The notes under the pieces are model-generated. The model was not told where the DNA came from. It did not search any database and saw nothing but the letters and a program-made list of their open reading frames with translations. A program made the position numbers and the translations under genes. From contig JAHEJD010000004.1 in NCBI GenBank assembly GCA_024639005.1, forward strand, positions 1 to 61,991: a stretch of DNA of 61,991 nucleotides, in the 5' to 3' direction. Shown in pieces: positions 44,901 through 54,412 of this stretch; the stretch's first letter is position 1; each line of letters begins with the position of its first letter. This DNA is from Chromatiaceae bacterium (GTDB taxonomy: Bacteria; Pseudomonadota; Gammaproteobacteria; Chromatiales; Chromatiaceae).

Positions 44901-46060
44901 GCCTCTTTGGTCGGCGGTTCGCCGGGGCGCATCATGCGATAGATCTCGACCATGGCCTCCAGGGCGTTGGTGGTCGGATCGATGCGCAGCGTATCGGAAA
45001 TGAACGGCCCATGGTCCAGGTCGTTGGTGAACAGTGTCTCGACCTTCTTAACGCCTTTGGCAACGAACTGCTCGACCTGCTCCGCGGTGATCTCGTCGTT
45101 GGCCTTCGCGAAAAGCTCTCCGGTTCCGCTATCGAGTACGTCGTGTGCCAGCGTGCGGCCGACCAGGAATGCGATGTCGGGCACCTCGAGCTTGTCGACG
45201 CCGGCCTCCTCGAGCTGCTTGATGTGTCGCGCGGTGATGCGCTTACCCGCCTCGACGATGACGGTCCTGCCCGCTTTGATATCGAAACTGGCGGTATCGC
45301 CGCGCAGTCGCGACGGCACCAGCGCTAGCTCGATCTTTTTCTTGCCGATCTGAAAGGTGTCCTTATCGAAAAATCGATCCAGGATCTCGCCGGTCTCGTA
45401 GCCCAGCGCCCGCAGCAGAATGGTCGCCGGCAGCTTGCGCCGACGGTCGATGCGCACGAAGACCGAGTCTTTGGGGTCAAACTCGAAGTCCAGCCAGGAG
45501 CCGCGGTAGGGTATGACGCGCGCCGAAAACAGCAGCTTGCCTGAGGAATGTGTCTTGCCTTTGTCGTGGTCGAAGAACACCCCGGGCGAGCGGTGAAGCT
45601 GCGAGACGATGACGCGCTCGGTGCCGTTGATGATGAAGGTGCCGTTATCCGTCATGAGCGGCAATTCGCCCATGTAGATCTCTTGCTCTTTGATATCCTT
45701 GACCTGCTTCGCGCCCGCCGGTGCGTCCTTGTCGTAGATCACCAGTCGCACCAGCACGCGCAACGGCGCGGCAAAAGTCGCACCACGCAGCTGGCATTCC
45801 CGTTCGTCGAAGACCGGCTCTCCGAGCCGATAGTGGACATACTCGAGGGCCGCGCTCCCGGAATAGCTCACGATGGGAAAGACCGACTTGAAAGCGGCAT
45901 GCAGCCCTCGGTCGTCGCGCTCGTCAGGCTGCGTATCGGCCTGAAGGAAGCCTTTGTAAGACTCTATTTGAGTCGCCAGCAGGAACGGCACCTCGAGAAT
46001 ACTCGAGCGCTTGCCAAAGTCTTTACGAATGCGTTTCTTTTCGGTAAACGAATAGGCCAT
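41915..46060 (-). CDS. rpoB: RNA polymerase beta subunit
   Basis: A 1381-residue subunit, about 40 residues longer than in E. coli. It begins [18 protein letters not shown]. The rifampicin-binding region ([20 protein letters not shown], followed by [12 protein letters not shown]) appears wild type, so sensitivity is expected. The C-terminal block [20 protein letters not shown] is intact. It follows rplL by 227 bp, a gap containing an attenuator-like hairpin. Confidence 0.98.
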   Translation of the reverse strand: MAYSFTEKKRIRKDFGKRSSILEVPFLLATQIESYKGFLQADTQPDERDDRGLHAAFKSVFPIVSYSGSAALEYVHYRLGEPVFDERECQLRGATFAAPLRVLVRLVIYDKDAPAGAKQVKDIKEQEIYMGELPLMTDNGTFIINGTERVIVSQLHRSPGVFFDHDKGKTHSSGKLLFSARVIPYRGSWLDFEFDPKDSVFVRIDRRRKLPATILLRALGYETGEILDRFFDKDTFQIGKKKIELALVPSRLRGDTASFDIKAGRTVIVEAGKRITARHIKQLEEAGVDKLEVPDIAFLVGRTLAHDVLDSGTGELFAKANDEITAEQVEQFVAKGVKKVETLFTNDLDHGPFISDTLRIDPTTNALEAMVEIYRMMRPGEPPTKEAAQNLFHNLFFTDDRYDLSAVGRMKFNRRLGRDEAEGAGILYDQKYFGGRDDETSKGLVAQFGETSDIVDALKTLVDIRNGNGTVDDIDHLGNRRVRCVGEMAENQFRVGLVRVERAVKERLTLAESEGLMPQEMINAKPVSAAIKEFFGSSQLSQFMDQNNPLSEVTHKRRVSALGPGGLARERAGFEVRDVHPTHYGRVCPIETPEGPNIGLINSLAVYARTNKYGFLETPYRKVENGKVTDQIDYLSAIEEGRYVIAQANAGLDAKGKLADDLISCRHQNEFTLSTPDKIEYMDVSPKQIVSVAASMIPFLEHDDANRALMGSNMQRQAVPTLRAEKPLVGTGMERTVAVDSGVTVVAKRGGVIESVDAARIVVRVNDNETVAGEAGVDIYNLTKYTRSNQNTCINQRPLVLVGDAISRGDVLADGPSTDMGELALGQNLRVAFMPWNGYNFEDSILISEQVVKEDRFTTIHIEELTCMARDTKLGSEEITGDIPNVGEAALAKLDESGIVYVGAEVHEGDILVGKVTPKGETQLTPEEKLLRAIFGEKASDVKDTSLRVSSGMAGTVIDVQVFTRDGVDKDARALQIEEAELALVRKDMNDQLRIMEEDTFDRVEKMLIGKVAEGGPNKLKAGAKITKSYLAEIERDQWLEIRLKNEESAAQLEAIAAQISQLRDDFRERYEEKKRKLTSGDDLAPGVLKMVKVYVAVKRRVQPGDKMAGRHGNKGVISMIVPVEDMPFDENGRPVDIVLNPLGVPSRMNIGQILETHLGFAAKGVGERIARMLDAQVKAKELRDFLDQVYNGGGKKEDLDSLNDDELFAMAGNLRGGVPTATPVFDGANEDEIRHMLNLAEEEPDGQTQLYDGRTGEAFERRVTVGYMYMIKLNHLVDDKMHARSTGPYSLVTQQPLGGKAQFGGQRFGEMEVWALEAYGAAYTLQEMLTVKSDDVNGRTRMYKNIVDGDHRMEPGMPESFNVLVKEIRSLGINIELEQD

Positions 46061-46226
46061 GCGTGCCTTACCTCGACTAAGATCTCTGCCGAATCCCCGG
46101 CCGGTCCGACAATGACTGCCTCACCAGCTGCGGTTCGATATGGCTGACCAGCTGCTGTAGTCGGTCAGAATGAAAACCCGCGGATGAACCGCGCTCTGCA
46201 AATCAGAAATACGCAAGCGGCAGAAG

Positions 46227-46250
46227 GCCGGCGGCACAACGGCCGCCAGC
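46227..46250 (-). terminator. Attenuator-like hairpin between rplL and rpoB
   Basis: On the minus strand GCTGGCGGC pairs with GCCGCCGGC (one G-U) around a short loop, 38 bp after rplL. There is no T-tract. In E. coli this intergenic region holds a partial terminator and an RNase III site that lower rpoBC expression relative to rplJL. A similar role is plausible but not shown. Confidence 0.5.
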
Positions 46251-46287
46251 CCGCTCCCGATTTGACGCTTAAAGCTAGCAAGCCGCG

Positions 46288-46668
46288 TTACTTGAGCTCC
46301 ACGGTGGCGCCGGCCTCTTCCAGTTGCTTCTTGGCCTCTTCGGCTTCGTCCTTCGAAACACCTTCCTTCAACGTAGTGGGCGCGCCCTCCACGGCCTCTT
46401 TGGCCTCTTTCAGGCCCAACCCGGTGATACCGCGGACAGCCTTGATCACGGCGACTTTGTTGTCGCCGAAGCCGCCCAAGACCACGTCGAACTCAGTCTT
46501 CTCTTCTGCGGCAGCGCCGCCGGCATCAGCGCCGGCACCCGGGGCCGCCACTGCGACTGCCGCTGCGGCCGTAACGCCGAACTTCTCTTCCATCGCCGAG
46601 ATAAGCTCGACCACTTCCATCACCGACATGTTGGCGATGGCTTCCAAGATATCTTCTTTTGACATCAT
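46288..46668 (-). CDS. rplL: 50S ribosomal protein L7/L12
   Basis: A 126-residue stalk protein binding translation factors. The N-terminal dimerisation helix ([20 protein letters not shown]) is followed by the Ala/Gly-rich hinge ([20 protein letters not shown]). The C-terminal domain is [20 protein letters not shown] and [20 protein letters not shown]. Two adjacent ATG codons are possible starts. GGAG lies 4 bases before the first and 7 before the second. Confidence 0.98.
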   Translation of the reverse strand: MMSKEDILEAIANMSVMEVVELISAMEEKFGVTAAAAVAVAAPGAGADAGGAAAEEKTEFDVVLGGFGDNKVAVIKAVRGITGLGLKEAKEAVEGAPTTLKEGVSKDEAEEAKKQLEEAGATVELK

Positions 46669-46715
46669 AAAACTCCAAAAAAATGATTCAGCACAAGGGA
46701 TTCATTAGGCCGCGA

Positions 46716-47243
46716 TCAGGCCGCCTCTTTGGCGTCGCGAATTGCTGCAACCGTGCGCACAAGCTTGCCCGGCACCTCGTTCATGGTCTGCGCCAGTTTC
46801 TGAATCGGTGCCTGCATGACCGACATCAGCATACTCAGCGCCTGATCATAAGTGGGCAACTTCGCCAGCGTCTCGAGTTCCGAGGGCGCGAGCATCTGAC
46901 CGCCAATGGCGACCAGCGTCACGTTCAGTCGATCGTTCTGCTTGGTAAAGTCCTTGATCACGCGAGCGGCAGCACCCGGGTCCTCCTGCGAGAAGGCAAG
47001 GACCAGCGGACCGGTCAGACCTTCTGTCATGCATTCGAACTCAGTGTCCTTCACGGCGCGACGGGCGAGCGTGTTCTTGACCACGCGCAGATAGACGCCG
47101 TTGTTGCGCGCCTGGACGCGCAGCTCGGTCATGTCTTCCACGGTAATGCCGCGATACTCGGCCGCCACGGCGGAAAAGGCCGTGCGTGCCACTTCAGCAA
47201 CCTCGGCGACGATGACTTGCTTCTGCTCGAAATTGAGTGCCAA
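46716..47243 (-). CDS. rplJ: 50S ribosomal protein L10
   Basis: A 175-residue stalk base protein anchoring L7/L12 dimers. The first codon is most likely TTG 47243, giving (M)ALNFEQKQVIVAEVAE, the family's invariant N-terminus, with GGGAGG 8 bases upstream. The ATG 45 bp further upstream would translate part of the leader and has no family support. The C-terminus (GKLVRTVAAIRDAKEAA) matches E. coli almost exactly. Expression is probably autoregulated through the L10 leader upstream. Confidence 0.95.
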   Translation of the reverse strand: MALNFEQKQVIVAEVAEVARTAFSAVAAEYRGITVEDMTELRVQARNNGVYLRVVKNTLARRAVKDTEFECMTEGLTGPLVLAFSQEDPGAAARVIKDFTKQNDRLNVTLVAIGGQMLAPSELETLAKLPTYDQALSMLMSVMQAPIQKLAQTMNEVPGKLVRTVAAIRDAKEAA

Positions 47244-47339
47244 AGTCGTCACCTCCCGACAACGTGGGACTTGCGTCCCGTTAAACACCAGGAGCCCGAA
47301 GACCCCCCGAATATGGTGCCCGTTATCAGGTGTACTGAT

Positions 47340-47405
47340 TACGGAGCGCCATCTGCGCAGGCGGCGATTAAGTCGTCATCTCGGACGACACCTGCGGTCT
47401 CTGAC
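47340..47405 (-). ncRNA. L10 leader (rplJL autoregulatory mRNA element)
   Basis: In the 245-bp rplA-rplJ gap the minus strand reads GAGACCGCAGGTGTC, then a stem (GTCGTC ... GACGAC), ACTTAATC, and GCCTGCGCAGATGGCG. This is the conserved core of the L10 leader, in which L10(L12)4 binds a kink-turn and represses its own translation. GCAGG pairs with CCTGC around the inner stem. Recognised by eye. A covariance search would settle it. Confidence 0.75.
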
Positions 47406-47488
47406 GGCAGCCGCCAGGGCTAATCACCCCGCCGGTGCCCCAAATTCTTGCCTGCCGGGCAAAGTAAGCGCGCAGCAGGCCCGTCCGT

Positions 47489-48187
47489 TCAGAGCAGCGT
47501 AAGACTGCCCTGGTCCAGCGCCAGCCCCGGCCCCATGGTGGATGACACCGTGATGCGCTTCATGTAGATACCCTTGGCCGAACTCGGCTTGAGTTTCTGG
47601 AGATCGTTCAACAACGCCTCTAGATTCTGTTGCAAGGCGGCAGGCTCAAAGCCGACGTTGCCGATCGACGCATGCACGATGCCCCCCTTGTCCGTGCGAA
47701 AGCGCGCCTGGCCCGACTTCGCATTCTTGACCGCCTGCGCCACATCCGGCGTCACCGTGCCAACTTTCGGGTTCGGCATCAGGCCTCGCGGGCCGAGGAT
47801 CTGGCCAAGTTGTCCGACCACGCGCATAGCATCAGGGGCGGCGACGACGACATCAAAGTCCAGGTTGCCGCCTTTGACCTCATCAGCGAGGTCGTCCATG
47901 CCGACCTTGTCGGCACCTGCCGCGGCAGCCGCCTCGGCCGCCGGGCCCTGGGCGAACACTGCCACGCGCACCGATTTTCCGGTGCCGTTCGGCATTACGG
48001 TAGAACCCCGCACAACCTGATCCGACTTGCGCGGGTCGACACCCAAGTTTACAGCGACATCCACCGACTCGCTGAACTTGACCGTCGAGAGCTCCTTCAA
48101 CAGCGAGAAGGCCTCGTCCACTGGATACAGCTTGGTGCGGTCGACCTTTTCGCGGATGGCCTTGTGGCGTTTTGACAACTTCGCCAT
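47489..48187 (-). CDS. rplA: 50S ribosomal protein L1
   Basis: A 232-residue stalk protein assisting E-site tRNA release: [40 protein letters not shown], and [20 protein letters not shown]. Its ATG overlaps the rplK stop by one base (TAATG). In E. coli L1 represses rplKA by binding the rplK leader. Confidence 0.98.
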   Translation of the reverse strand: MAKLSKRHKAIREKVDRTKLYPVDEAFSLLKELSTVKFSESVDVAVNLGVDPRKSDQVVRGSTVMPNGTGKSVRVAVFAQGPAAEAAAAAGADKVGMDDLADEVKGGNLDFDVVVAAPDAMRVVGQLGQILGPRGLMPNPKVGTVTPDVAQAVKNAKSGQARFRTDKGGIVHASIGNVGFEPAALQQNLEALLNDLQKLKPSSAKGIYMKRITVSSTMGPGLALDQGSLTLL

Positions 48188-48621
48188 TATGCGACCCCCT
48201 CTACATTGAGTCCCATACTGCGCGCCGAGCCAGCGATCGTGCGCACGGCCGCATCGAGGTCGGCCGCTGTGAGATCGGGTTCCTTTGTCTTTGCGATCTC
48301 CTCCAGCTGCGCACGGGTGACGGTGCCGACCTTTTCCGTGTTCGGACGCCCGCTGCCGCTTTGGATGCCGGCCGCCTTCTTCAACAGGATGGACGCCGGC
48401 GGCGTCTTCATCACGAAGGTGAAGGAGCGGTCGCTGTAGACGGTGATCACCACTGGGATAGGCAACCCCTTTTCGACACTCTGCGTCTGCGCATTGAACG
48501 CCTTGCAGAATTCCATGATGTTCACACCGTGCTGGCCCAGCGCTGGGCCAACCGGCGGACTCGGATTGGCCTCCTGCGCCTTGACCTGCAGCTTGATGTA
48601 GGCCTGTATTTTCTTAGCCAC
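48187..48621 (-). CDS. rplK: 50S ribosomal protein L11
   Basis: A 144-residue protein of the GTPase-associated centre: [40 protein letters not shown] and the thiostrepton-related proline-rich region. The start is GTG 48621 ([10 protein letters not shown]) with GAGG 5 bases upstream. The 198-bp gap after nusG has a 7-bp hairpin (48646-48667, GCCCAGG / CCTGGGC) that could be part of an L1-binding leader. Confidence 0.98.
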   Translation of the reverse strand: MAKKIQAYIKLQVKAQEANPSPPVGPALGQHGVNIMEFCKAFNAQTQSVEKGLPIPVVITVYSDRSFTFVMKTPPASILLKKAAGIQSGSGRPNTEKVGTVTRAQLEEIAKTKEPDLTAADLDAAVRTIAGSARSMGLNVEGVA

Positions 48622-48819
48622 GATTACCTCGCTTCGGGTGCAAACGCCCAGGAATGGTTACCTGGGCTCCCCAATGGTTGGACACTTACGAAAACAGCGC
48701 CGTAAATAGATCAATTCTTGCCCGCCATGGCGCAAACGTCGGGGTCTTCTGTGGCCCCAGTCCGGGCCTCCTGCCCGGGCGGTCGCCGCGCACCATGCCA
48801 CTGGCATGACGGTCGCGGC

Positions 48820-49353
48820 TCACCCCTTCTCCACCTGGCCAAACTCGAGATCAACCGGCGTCGAACGGCCAAAGATCAGCACCGAGACCTTCAGGCGACT
48901 CTTTTCGTAGTCGACTTCCTCGACCACACCATTGAAGTCATTGAAGGGGCCGTCGGTGACGCGCACGACTTCTCCGGGCTCGAACAGGACCTTCGGCTTC
49001 GGCTTGTCGACCCCTTCCTGCATCCGCTGCAGAATCGCATCGGCCTCTTTGTCGCTGATCGGCGCGGGGCGATCCCCAGTGCCGCCGATAAAGCCCATGA
49101 CTTTTGGCACGTCCTTGACCAAGTGCCAGGTATCGTCCGTCATTTCCATCTGCACCAGGACATAGCCAGGAAAGAACTTGCGTTCGCTGCGGCGCTGTGC
49201 GCCCGCGCGCATTTCCACGACCTCCTCTGTCGGCACCAGTATTTCGCCGAAGAGATCCTGCATTCCGCTGCGCTCGATACGCTCCTCCAGCGAACGCTTC
49301 ACATGGGCCTCGAAACCCGAATACGCATGCACGACATACCAGCGTTTCGGCAT
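48820..49353 (-). CDS. nusG: Transcription termination/antitermination protein NusG
   Basis: A 177-residue polymerase-binding factor. The N-terminal NGN domain ([40 protein letters not shown]) clamps the elongation complex. The C-terminal KOW domain ([20 protein letters not shown]) contacts Rho or S10. It begins one base after secE ends. Confidence 0.98.
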   Translation of the reverse strand: MPKRWYVVHAYSGFEAHVKRSLEERIERSGMQDLFGEILVPTEEVVEMRAGAQRRSERKFFPGYVLVQMEMTDDTWHLVKDVPKVMGFIGGTGDRPAPISDKEADAILQRMQEGVDKPKPKVLFEPGEVVRVTDGPFNDFNGVVEEVDYEKSRLKVSVLIFGRSTPVDLEFGQVEKG

Positions 49354-49354
49354 C

Positions 49355-49732
49355 TCAGTCCCCCTGTCCCGTCAGATAGCGCACCATGCTGAACAGCAGA
49401 GAATCCACGCCCCACAAGAATAGCGCCGTCAACAGCACCGCGATGATGATGATGAGCAAGGTCTGCAATGTCTCCTGGCGGGTAGGCCAGACCACTTTCC
49501 GCACCTCGGTGCGGGAGTCGGCCGCGAACTGCCAGATTGTGCGCCCTACGGCGGTCTGCAGCGCAACGACCACTGCTGCAGCAATGACTGCCAACAGGCC
49601 TGCCAGACGCACCCACAGCGGCTGGTCGGCAAAGCTGTAAAAGCCGTAGATGCCACCCGCAAGGAGTAGGACCACCACCACCAGCTTTACGGTATCCAGT
49701 CCCGATCCTGCGTGTTCCGTTTTAGCGTTCAT
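49355..49732 (-). CDS. secE: Preprotein translocase subunit SecE
   Basis: A 125-residue channel clamp with three hydrophobic helices ([56 protein letters not shown]) and the conserved cytosolic amphipathic segment [20 protein letters not shown] start at ATG 49732. The longer frame to 49807 would read through tRNA-Trp. It lies between tRNA-Trp and nusG. Confidence 0.96.
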   Translation of the reverse strand: MNAKTEHAGSGLDTVKLVVVVLLLAGGIYGFYSFADQPLWVRLAGLLAVIAAAVVVALQTAVGRTIWQFAADSRTEVRKVVWPTRQETLQTLLIIIIAVLLTALFLWGVDSLLFSMVRYLTGQGD

Positions 49733-49746
49733 CACCAGCCAGAAAA

Positions 49747-49822
49747 TGGCAGGCCAAGAGGGACTCGAACCCCCAACCTGCGGTTTTGGAGACCGCTGCT
49801 CTACCAATTGAGCTATTGGCCT
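49747..49822 (-). tRNA. trpT: tRNA-Trp (CCA anticodon)
   Basis: A 76-nt cloverleaf on the minus strand with acceptor stem AGGCCAA pairing with TTGGCCT, D-arm GCTCAATTGGTAGAGC, anticodon loop CTCCAAA, T-loop GGTTCGAGTCC and encoded CCA end. It lies between the tuf2 terminator hairpin and secE. Confidence 0.97.
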
Positions 49823-49858
49823 AAAAACACAAACGAGTCGCTCCTCAGGGAGCGACTC
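49823..49858 (-). terminator. Intrinsic terminator after tuf2, abutting tRNA-Trp
   Basis: On the minus strand a perfect 10-bp stem GAGTCGCTCC / GGAGCGACTC with a 4-base loop is followed by GTTTGTGTTTTT. It lies 24 bp after tuf2. The T-tract ends directly at the 5' base of tRNA-Trp. Confidence 0.8.
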
Positions 49859-49882
49859 CCAAACCCCCGAGGAAACGCGCGA

Positions 49883-51073
49883 TTATTCGATAACCTTGGC
49901 GACGACACCGGCGCCGACGGTGCGCCCACCCTCGCGGATCGCAAAGCGCAGACCCTCGTCCATCGCGATCGGCGCAATCAGCTTCACCGTCATCTTTACG
50001 TTGTCGCCCGGCATCACCATCTCGATCCCCTCCGGCAGCTCACACGCACCCGTTACATCCGTGGTGCGGAAGTAAAACTGCGGACGATAACCGTTGAAAA
50101 ACGGCGTGTGGCGACCACCCTCGTCCTTGCTCAACACATACACCTCGGCCTCGAAGTGCGTGTGCGGGTTGATCGACCCCGGCTTCGCCAGCACCTGTCC
50201 ACGCTCGACATCCTCACGCTTCGTGCCGCGCAGCAGCACACCCACGTTGTCGCCCGCCTCGCCACGATCCAGCAGCTTGCGGAACATCTCAACACCCGTA
50301 CAGGTCGTCTTGACCGTGTCCTTGATGCCCACAATCTCCACTTCGTCGCCAACATTGACCACGCCGCGCTCGATGCGGCCCGTCACCACCGTGCCGCGTC
50401 CCGAGATCGAAAACACGTCCTCGATCGGCATAATGAACGCCCCGTCGATCGCACGCTCCGGCGTCGGGATATAGCTGTCCAGCGACTCCATCAGCTTCTC
50501 GATCGACTGCGTGCCAATCTCCGAGTCGTCTCCCTCCAGCGCCTTGAGCGCCGAACCGATAATGATCGGGGTGTCGTCACCCGGAAACTCGTAGGAATCC
50601 AGCAGCTCGCGGATCTCCATCTCCACCAGCTCCAGCAGCTCTTCGTCATCGACCATGTCCGCCTTGTTCATGTACACAATGATGTACGGAACACCTACCT
50701 GGCGTGACAGCAGAATGTGCTCGCGCGTCTGCGGCATCGGGCCGTCGGCCGCCGACACCACCAGGATCGCACCGTCCATCTGCGCCGCACCCGTGATCAT
50801 GTTCTTCACGTAGTCCGCGTGCCCCGGGCAGTCCACGTGCGCGTAGTGACGCGCGTCCGTCTCGTACTCCACGTGCGCCGTCGCGATCGTGATCCCACGC
50901 TCGCGCTCTTCCGGGGCATTGTCGATCTGGTCGTACGCCTTCGACTCACCACCAAACTTCTTCGACTGGTGCGTCGTGATCGCCGCCGTCAGCGTCGTCT
51001 TGCCGTGGTCAACGTGACCAATAGTGCCCACGTTTACGTGCGGTTTAGTACGTTCAAATTTTTCCTTGGACAT
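49883..51073 (-). CDS. tuf: Elongation factor Tu, copy 2
   Basis: A 396-residue EF-Tu with the same protein sequence as copy 1 (33110-34300). The G motifs are intact ([23 protein letters not shown]). It starts with ATG and ends GAA-TAA. It follows tRNA-Tyr, tRNA-Gly and tRNA-Thr, the equivalent of the E. coli tufB operon, and would be co-transcribed with them from the promoter at 51588-51616. Confidence 0.98.
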   Translation of the reverse strand: MSKEKFERTKPHVNVGTIGHVDHGKTTLTAAITTHQSKKFGGESKAYDQIDNAPEERERGITIATAHVEYETDARHYAHVDCPGHADYVKNMITGAAQMDGAILVVSAADGPMPQTREHILLSRQVGVPYIIVYMNKADMVDDEELLELVEMEIRELLDSYEFPGDDTPIIIGSALKALEGDDSEIGTQSIEKLMESLDSYIPTPERAIDGAFIMPIEDVFSISGRGTVVTGRIERGVVNVGDEVEIVGIKDTVKTTCTGVEMFRKLLDRGEAGDNVGVLLRGTKREDVERGQVLAKPGSINPHTHFEAEVYVLSKDEGGRHTPFFNGYRPQFYFRTTDVTGACELPEGIEMVMPGDNVKMTVKLIAPIAMDEGLRFAIREGGRTVGAGVVAKVIE

Positions 51074-51145
51074 GGCTCAAAATTCTCTAAAGAAAAACAT
51101 GGATCGGTCAGCTGTTACTACATCATCCGGCGAAGGCGGCAACCT

Positions 51146-51221
51146 TGGAGCCCAGGAGCAGATTTGAACTGCCGACCTCACCCTTACCAAGGGTGTGCTC
51201 TACCAACTGAGCTACCTGGGC
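51146..51221 (-). tRNA. thrT: tRNA-Thr (GGT anticodon)
   Basis: A 76-nt cloverleaf on the minus strand: acceptor GCCCAGG / CCTGGGC, D-arm GCTCAGTTGGTAGAGC, anticodon stem CACCC / GGGTG around TTGGTAA, T-loop CAGTTCAAATCTG, encoded CCA. It lies 72 bp upstream of tuf2 in the tRNA-tuf operon. Confidence 0.97.
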
Positions 51222-51289
51222 CTGAACCTTCAACTGGCGCCGAGAATTGGTGGCATGCGCCACTGCAGCTCGTCCGCCTGTAATTACTC

Positions 51290-51363
<74 letters not shown>

Positions 51364-51488
51364 ATCGTCTTCCCGTGCGTCAGTCACTCACTCGCTGCGT
51401 ATCCCGCTTAGTGCGGCGCACACAAGATCGGCTGCGGCCACCCTTTCGTTCTCAGCCCCTTCCTCAGCAGCGGAGGAAATCCCGTTTT

Positions 51489-51573
51489 TGGTGGAGGGGG
51501 GAGGATTCGAACCTCCGAAGGCTGAGCCGTCAGATTTACAGTCTGATCCCTTTGACCGCTCGGGAACCCCTCC
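51489..51573 (-). tRNA. tyrU: tRNA-Tyr (GTA anticodon)
   Basis: An 85-nt type II tRNA with a long variable arm on the minus strand: acceptor GGAGGGG / CCCCTCC, anticodon loop CTGTAAA, variable arm around GACGGCTCAGCCTTC, T-loop GGTTCGAATCC, ACCA end. It is the first gene of the tRNA-tuf operon. Confidence 0.97.
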
Positions 51574-51587
51574 AAAAAAGAGGCGGT

Positions 51588-51616
51588 ATTCTGTGGGAAG
51601 GCGCCATTACTGTCAA
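51588..51616 (-). promoter_or_regulatory. Sigma-70 promoter of the tRNA-Tyr/Gly/Thr-tuf operon
   Basis: On the minus strand a perfect TTGACA (51611-51616) and CAGAAT (51588-51593, four of six) are 17 bp apart. A GC-rich discriminator (ACCGCCTC) follows, typical of stringently controlled stable-RNA promoters. Transcription would begin a few bases before tRNA-Tyr (5' end 51573). Confidence 0.75.
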
Positions 51617-51773
51617 CTGCACCCGGGCCGCCGCAGCCCTGGCCGCGAAAAAACACTGTCACGATTGTGGTAGCATCGCGCCGTTTGCGTCAGCACCGCC
51701 TCAAATCACCGCCAACGACAGCGGTCTGCGGCGGCCTCAACGACGATAACCCCCTCAGGGCATCAGAGAAGTC

Positions 51774-53111
51774 ATGAAAATTACCATCTTCGGAAGCGGC
51801 TATGTGGGACTCGTTACCGGGGCCTGCCTTGCCGAGGTTGGGAACAAGGTGACGTGCATCGATGTCGACCCCGCCAAGGTGGAACTCCTGAACAGCGGTG
51901 GCGTACCGATCTACGAGCCGGGGCTGACGGAAATGATACAGCGCAACCGTGCGGCGGGGCGCCTGATGTTCACCACCGATGCCAAGGTCGGTGTCGATTT
52001 CGGCAGACTCCAGTTCATCGCCGTCGGCACACCGCCGGATGAGGACGGCTCGGCCGACCTACAATACGTCCTGGCGGTCGCCGAATCCATCGCCGAGCAC
52101 ATGAGCGACTTCAAGATCGTCGTCAACAAATCGACGGTGCCGGTGGGCACCGGCGACAAAGTGGCCGAGCGCATCCGCGAGGTCTTGGAACGCCGTGGCG
52201 TCAGCCTGGAGTGCGACGTGGTGTCCAACCCCGAGTTCCTCAAAGAGGGTGCGGCGATCAGCGACTTCATGAAGCCCGATCGCATCGTGGTCGGTACCGA
52301 AAACCCGCGATCGATCGAAACCATGCGCCAGCTATACGCCCCCTTCAACCGCAACCATGAACGCCTGTTATTCATGGACGTCCGGTCGGCCGAGCTCACC
52401 AAATACGCCGCCAACGCCATGCTCGCGACCAAGATCAGCTTCATGAACGAGCTGTCGAATGTCGCGGAGAGACTGGGCGCCGATATCGAGCAGGTCCGGG
52501 TGGGAATCGGATCCGATCCCCGCATCGGCTTCCAGTTCATCTATCCCGGCTGTGGTTACGGTGGGTCGTGCTTCCCCAAAGACGTCCAGGCACTGGAGCG
52601 CACCGCCCTCGACGCCGGCTACCGGCCGCAGCTGCTGAATGCAGTGGAGGCGGTCAACAACCGACAAAAGTCTCTGTTGTTCGACAAAATCCGCCACTAC
52701 TTCGACGGCCAGCTGACAGGCAAGACCATTGCGCTCTGGGGTTTGGCGTTCAAGCCGAATACCGATGATATGCGCGCTGCATCCAGCCGCACCCTGATGG
52801 AGGCACTCTGGGAGGCCGGTGCCAAGGTGCGGGCCTTCGATCCGATCGCCGGCGATGAGGCTCGGCGCCTCTACGGGGATCGCGAGGACCTTGAAATCTG
52901 CGCACGCGCGGAAGACGCCCTCGAGGGCGCCGATGTGCTGGCGGTCGTTACCGAGTGGATCGAGTTTCGCAGCCCGGATTTCGATGACATCCGCGAACAC
53001 CTCAACTACCCGGCGGTCTTCGACGGCCGCAATATCTACGACCCCAAGGCCGTCACCAGCGCCGGCCTGACGCACTACAGTATCGGCCGTCGCCCACTGC
53101 CGCGCGCCTGA
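51774..53111 (+). CDS. ugd: UDP-glucose 6-dehydrogenase
   Basis: A 445-residue enzyme oxidising UDP-glucose twice to UDP-glucuronate, a precursor for exopolysaccharide and lipid A modification. The NAD-binding Rossmann start [20 protein letters not shown] is at 3-22. The catalytic thiol is C266 in [12 protein letters not shown], and E157/K158 lie in [10 protein letters not shown]. The C-terminal UDP-binding domain is present ([15 protein letters not shown]). It is transcribed alone, opposite to the tRNA-tuf operon, and no sugar-polymer cluster is next to it. Confidence 0.96.
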   Translation: MKITIFGSGYVGLVTGACLAEVGNKVTCIDVDPAKVELLNSGGVPIYEPGLTEMIQRNRAAGRLMFTTDAKVGVDFGRLQFIAVGTPPDEDGSADLQYVLAVAESIAEHMSDFKIVVNKSTVPVGTGDKVAERIREVLERRGVSLECDVVSNPEFLKEGAAISDFMKPDRIVVGTENPRSIETMRQLYAPFNRNHERLLFMDVRSAELTKYAANAMLATKISFMNELSNVAERLGADIEQVRVGIGSDPRIGFQFIYPGCGYGGSCFPKDVQALERTALDAGYRPQLLNAVEAVNNRQKSLLFDKIRHYFDGQLTGKTIALWGLAFKPNTDDMRAASSRTLMEALWEAGAKVRAFDPIAGDEARRLYGDREDLEICARAEDALEGADVLAVVTEWIEFRSPDFDDIREHLNYPAVFDGRNIYDPKAVTSAGLTHYSIGRRPLPRA

Positions 53112-53155
53112 CCCACCTCACTCGCGATATCATAGGGTTTTTGACGCTGCGCAAT

Positions 53156-53188
53156 ATTTATCATTAAATTTGTGGAAAATTGATAAAT
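53156..53188. promoter_or_regulatory. Operator-like palindrome upstream of the envelope module
   Basis: ATTTATCA (53156-53163) and TGATAAAT (53181-53188) form a perfect 8-bp inverted repeat with a 17-base A/T-rich spacer. It lies in an A/T-rich island of the 255-bp gap between ugd and the LolA-like gene. A dimeric regulator site is the simplest reading. Nothing nearby encodes an obvious regulator. Confidence 0.45.
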
Positions 53189-53366
53189 CGCATTGTACGC
53201 TCCCGTGCACAAGGCGCTGAAAAAGAACATGAAGTCCGTGTCTTCCGGGAGCCCGCAGCGCCCAGGCGGATCGCCTCGGCGATTCTAGACGCAGGGCGCC
53301 CGACGATCGCCTGACCGATCGGGCCGAAGCAAATTTTGTACCCAGTACCCGCAGAGAGGAATGATT

Positions 53367-54326
53367 ATGCGCCAACCCGTCCGGGCCAGCGTCGCCGCCT
53401 TCGCCTTGGCGACCACCGTTTCGTTCACCGCCACCGCCACCGTGCCGAAGGATCTGCCATACCCAAGCGGCGATTTGACCGCTGATCAGGTCATGGATCA
53501 GGTCTATTTCGTCAACCACTTCTATGGCTTCGACAACTACGCCATCACCAAGCAGGGCAGGGACATCACCGTACTGGTGATCAAGCGTGAGGGTGCGCGC
53601 CCCACGACCAACACCCTGGAACGCTATCTGAACAACGATTATCCCGCCGATGACGCGATCAAGGCCGAGGACCTGGCGATATTCCGTTCCGGCAAGCTCA
53701 AGGGCACCGGCATGCTGATCACCGACTATCAGGACGACGCCAAGAGCCAGTCCTACATGATCTGGCTGCCGGCGCTGCGTAAGATCCGCCGTTTCGCCGA
53801 GCCCTCGCATGACGACGCCTGGGGCGGTTCGGACTTCACCTTCGGCGACGTGACCCTGCGCAAGCCCTTCCACGAGACCCACGAGATGCTGGGCAAAGAG
53901 ACCTTTGACGACTGCCTGGGCCATATCGCCTTCGCCGACGGTGAGCATACCCGCTACACCAAGGGTCTGCCGGAATCCGGTGCCTGCGAGCACAAGGGTA
54001 AAGAGATCTACAAGATCAAGAGCACGACCAAGTTCGAGAACTGGTGGTACGACTCCCGGATCACCTACATCGATGCCAAGACCTTTGCCGACTACCGCTC
54101 CGAGTACTTCAAGAACGGCGAAATGGTCAAAGTGATCGATCGCAATTGGGTACCGCTCGGCAAGAGCGACGATCCGCGCGCGGTCGGCTGGGGCTACTGG
54201 TACGGCAAGACCCTGGCCACCGGCAACCAGACCTGGGCCGTGATCCCGAGCAACGTCAACGCAGTCGACGCCAGCTATCAGGATGACTGGTGGTCAGAAA
54301 AGACCCTGCGCAAGATAAAGCGCTGA
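53367..54326 (+). CDS. Periplasmic outer-membrane lipoprotein-sorting-like (LolA-fold) protein
   Basis: A 319-residue exported protein. Residues 1 to about 25 form a signal peptide (RASVAAFALATTVSFTATA). The mature part matches the LolA-like family found beside RND/MMPL permeases: IWLPALRKIRRF at 132-143, then GGSDFTFGDVTLRK. LolA/LolB-like beta barrels carry lipids or lipoproteins across the periplasm, so a lipid-shuttle role is likely but unproven. I choose the ATG at 53367, with AGAGGA 6 bases upstream. ATG 53361 would be directly against that site. It leads a three-gene set with the barrel and permease downstream. Confidence 0.8.
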   Translation: MRQPVRASVAAFALATTVSFTATATVPKDLPYPSGDLTADQVMDQVYFVNHFYGFDNYAITKQGRDITVLVIKREGARPTTNTLERYLNNDYPADDAIKAEDLAIFRSGKLKGTGMLITDYQDDAKSQSYMIWLPALRKIRRFAEPSHDDAWGGSDFTFGDVTLRKPFHETHEMLGKETFDDCLGHIAFADGEHTRYTKGLPESGACEHKGKEIYKIKSTTKFENWWYDSRITYIDAKTFADYRSEYFKNGEMVKVIDRNWVPLGKSDDPRAVGWGYWYGKTLATGNQTWAVIPSNVNAVDASYQDDWWSEKTLRKIKR

Positions 54327-54353
54327 TAAGCACAAGCGAGAGTAAAACGCGTA

Positions 54354-54399
54354 GCCGGGGTCAAACCCCGGCACACCATGACAGGCGCGCTGAGCGCGC
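54354..54399 (+). other. Two tandem hairpins between the LolA-like and barrel genes
   Basis: Hairpin 1 is GCCGGGGT-CAA-ACCCCGGC (54354-54372). Hairpin 2 is GCGCGC-TGA-GCGCGC (54385-54399), ending just before the GGGGAG ribosome-binding site of the next gene. Neither has a T-tract. They could stabilise the upstream message or tune initiation of the barrel gene. Confidence 0.6.
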
Positions 54400-54412
54400 G
54401 GGGAGTTAAGAA

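Noticed and set aside
47244-47288. ATG start of rplJ 45 bp upstream
   Set aside because: The added residues come from the leader and are absent from L10 proteins. TTG 47243 gives the exact family N-terminus.
49733-49807. Longer secE reading frame
   Set aside because: It runs through tRNA-Trp. ATG 49732 gives the normal SecE length.
49712-50707. Long plus-strand frame opposite tuf2, with a matching one opposite tuf1 at 33098-33934
   Set aside because: The similarity between the two frames only reflects the near-identical tuf genes. Useful as evidence for tuf identity, not as a gene pair.
51774-53111. Exopolysaccharide cluster around ugd
   Set aside because: No glycosyltransferase, polymerase or export genes are adjacent. 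ugd appears to stand alone.
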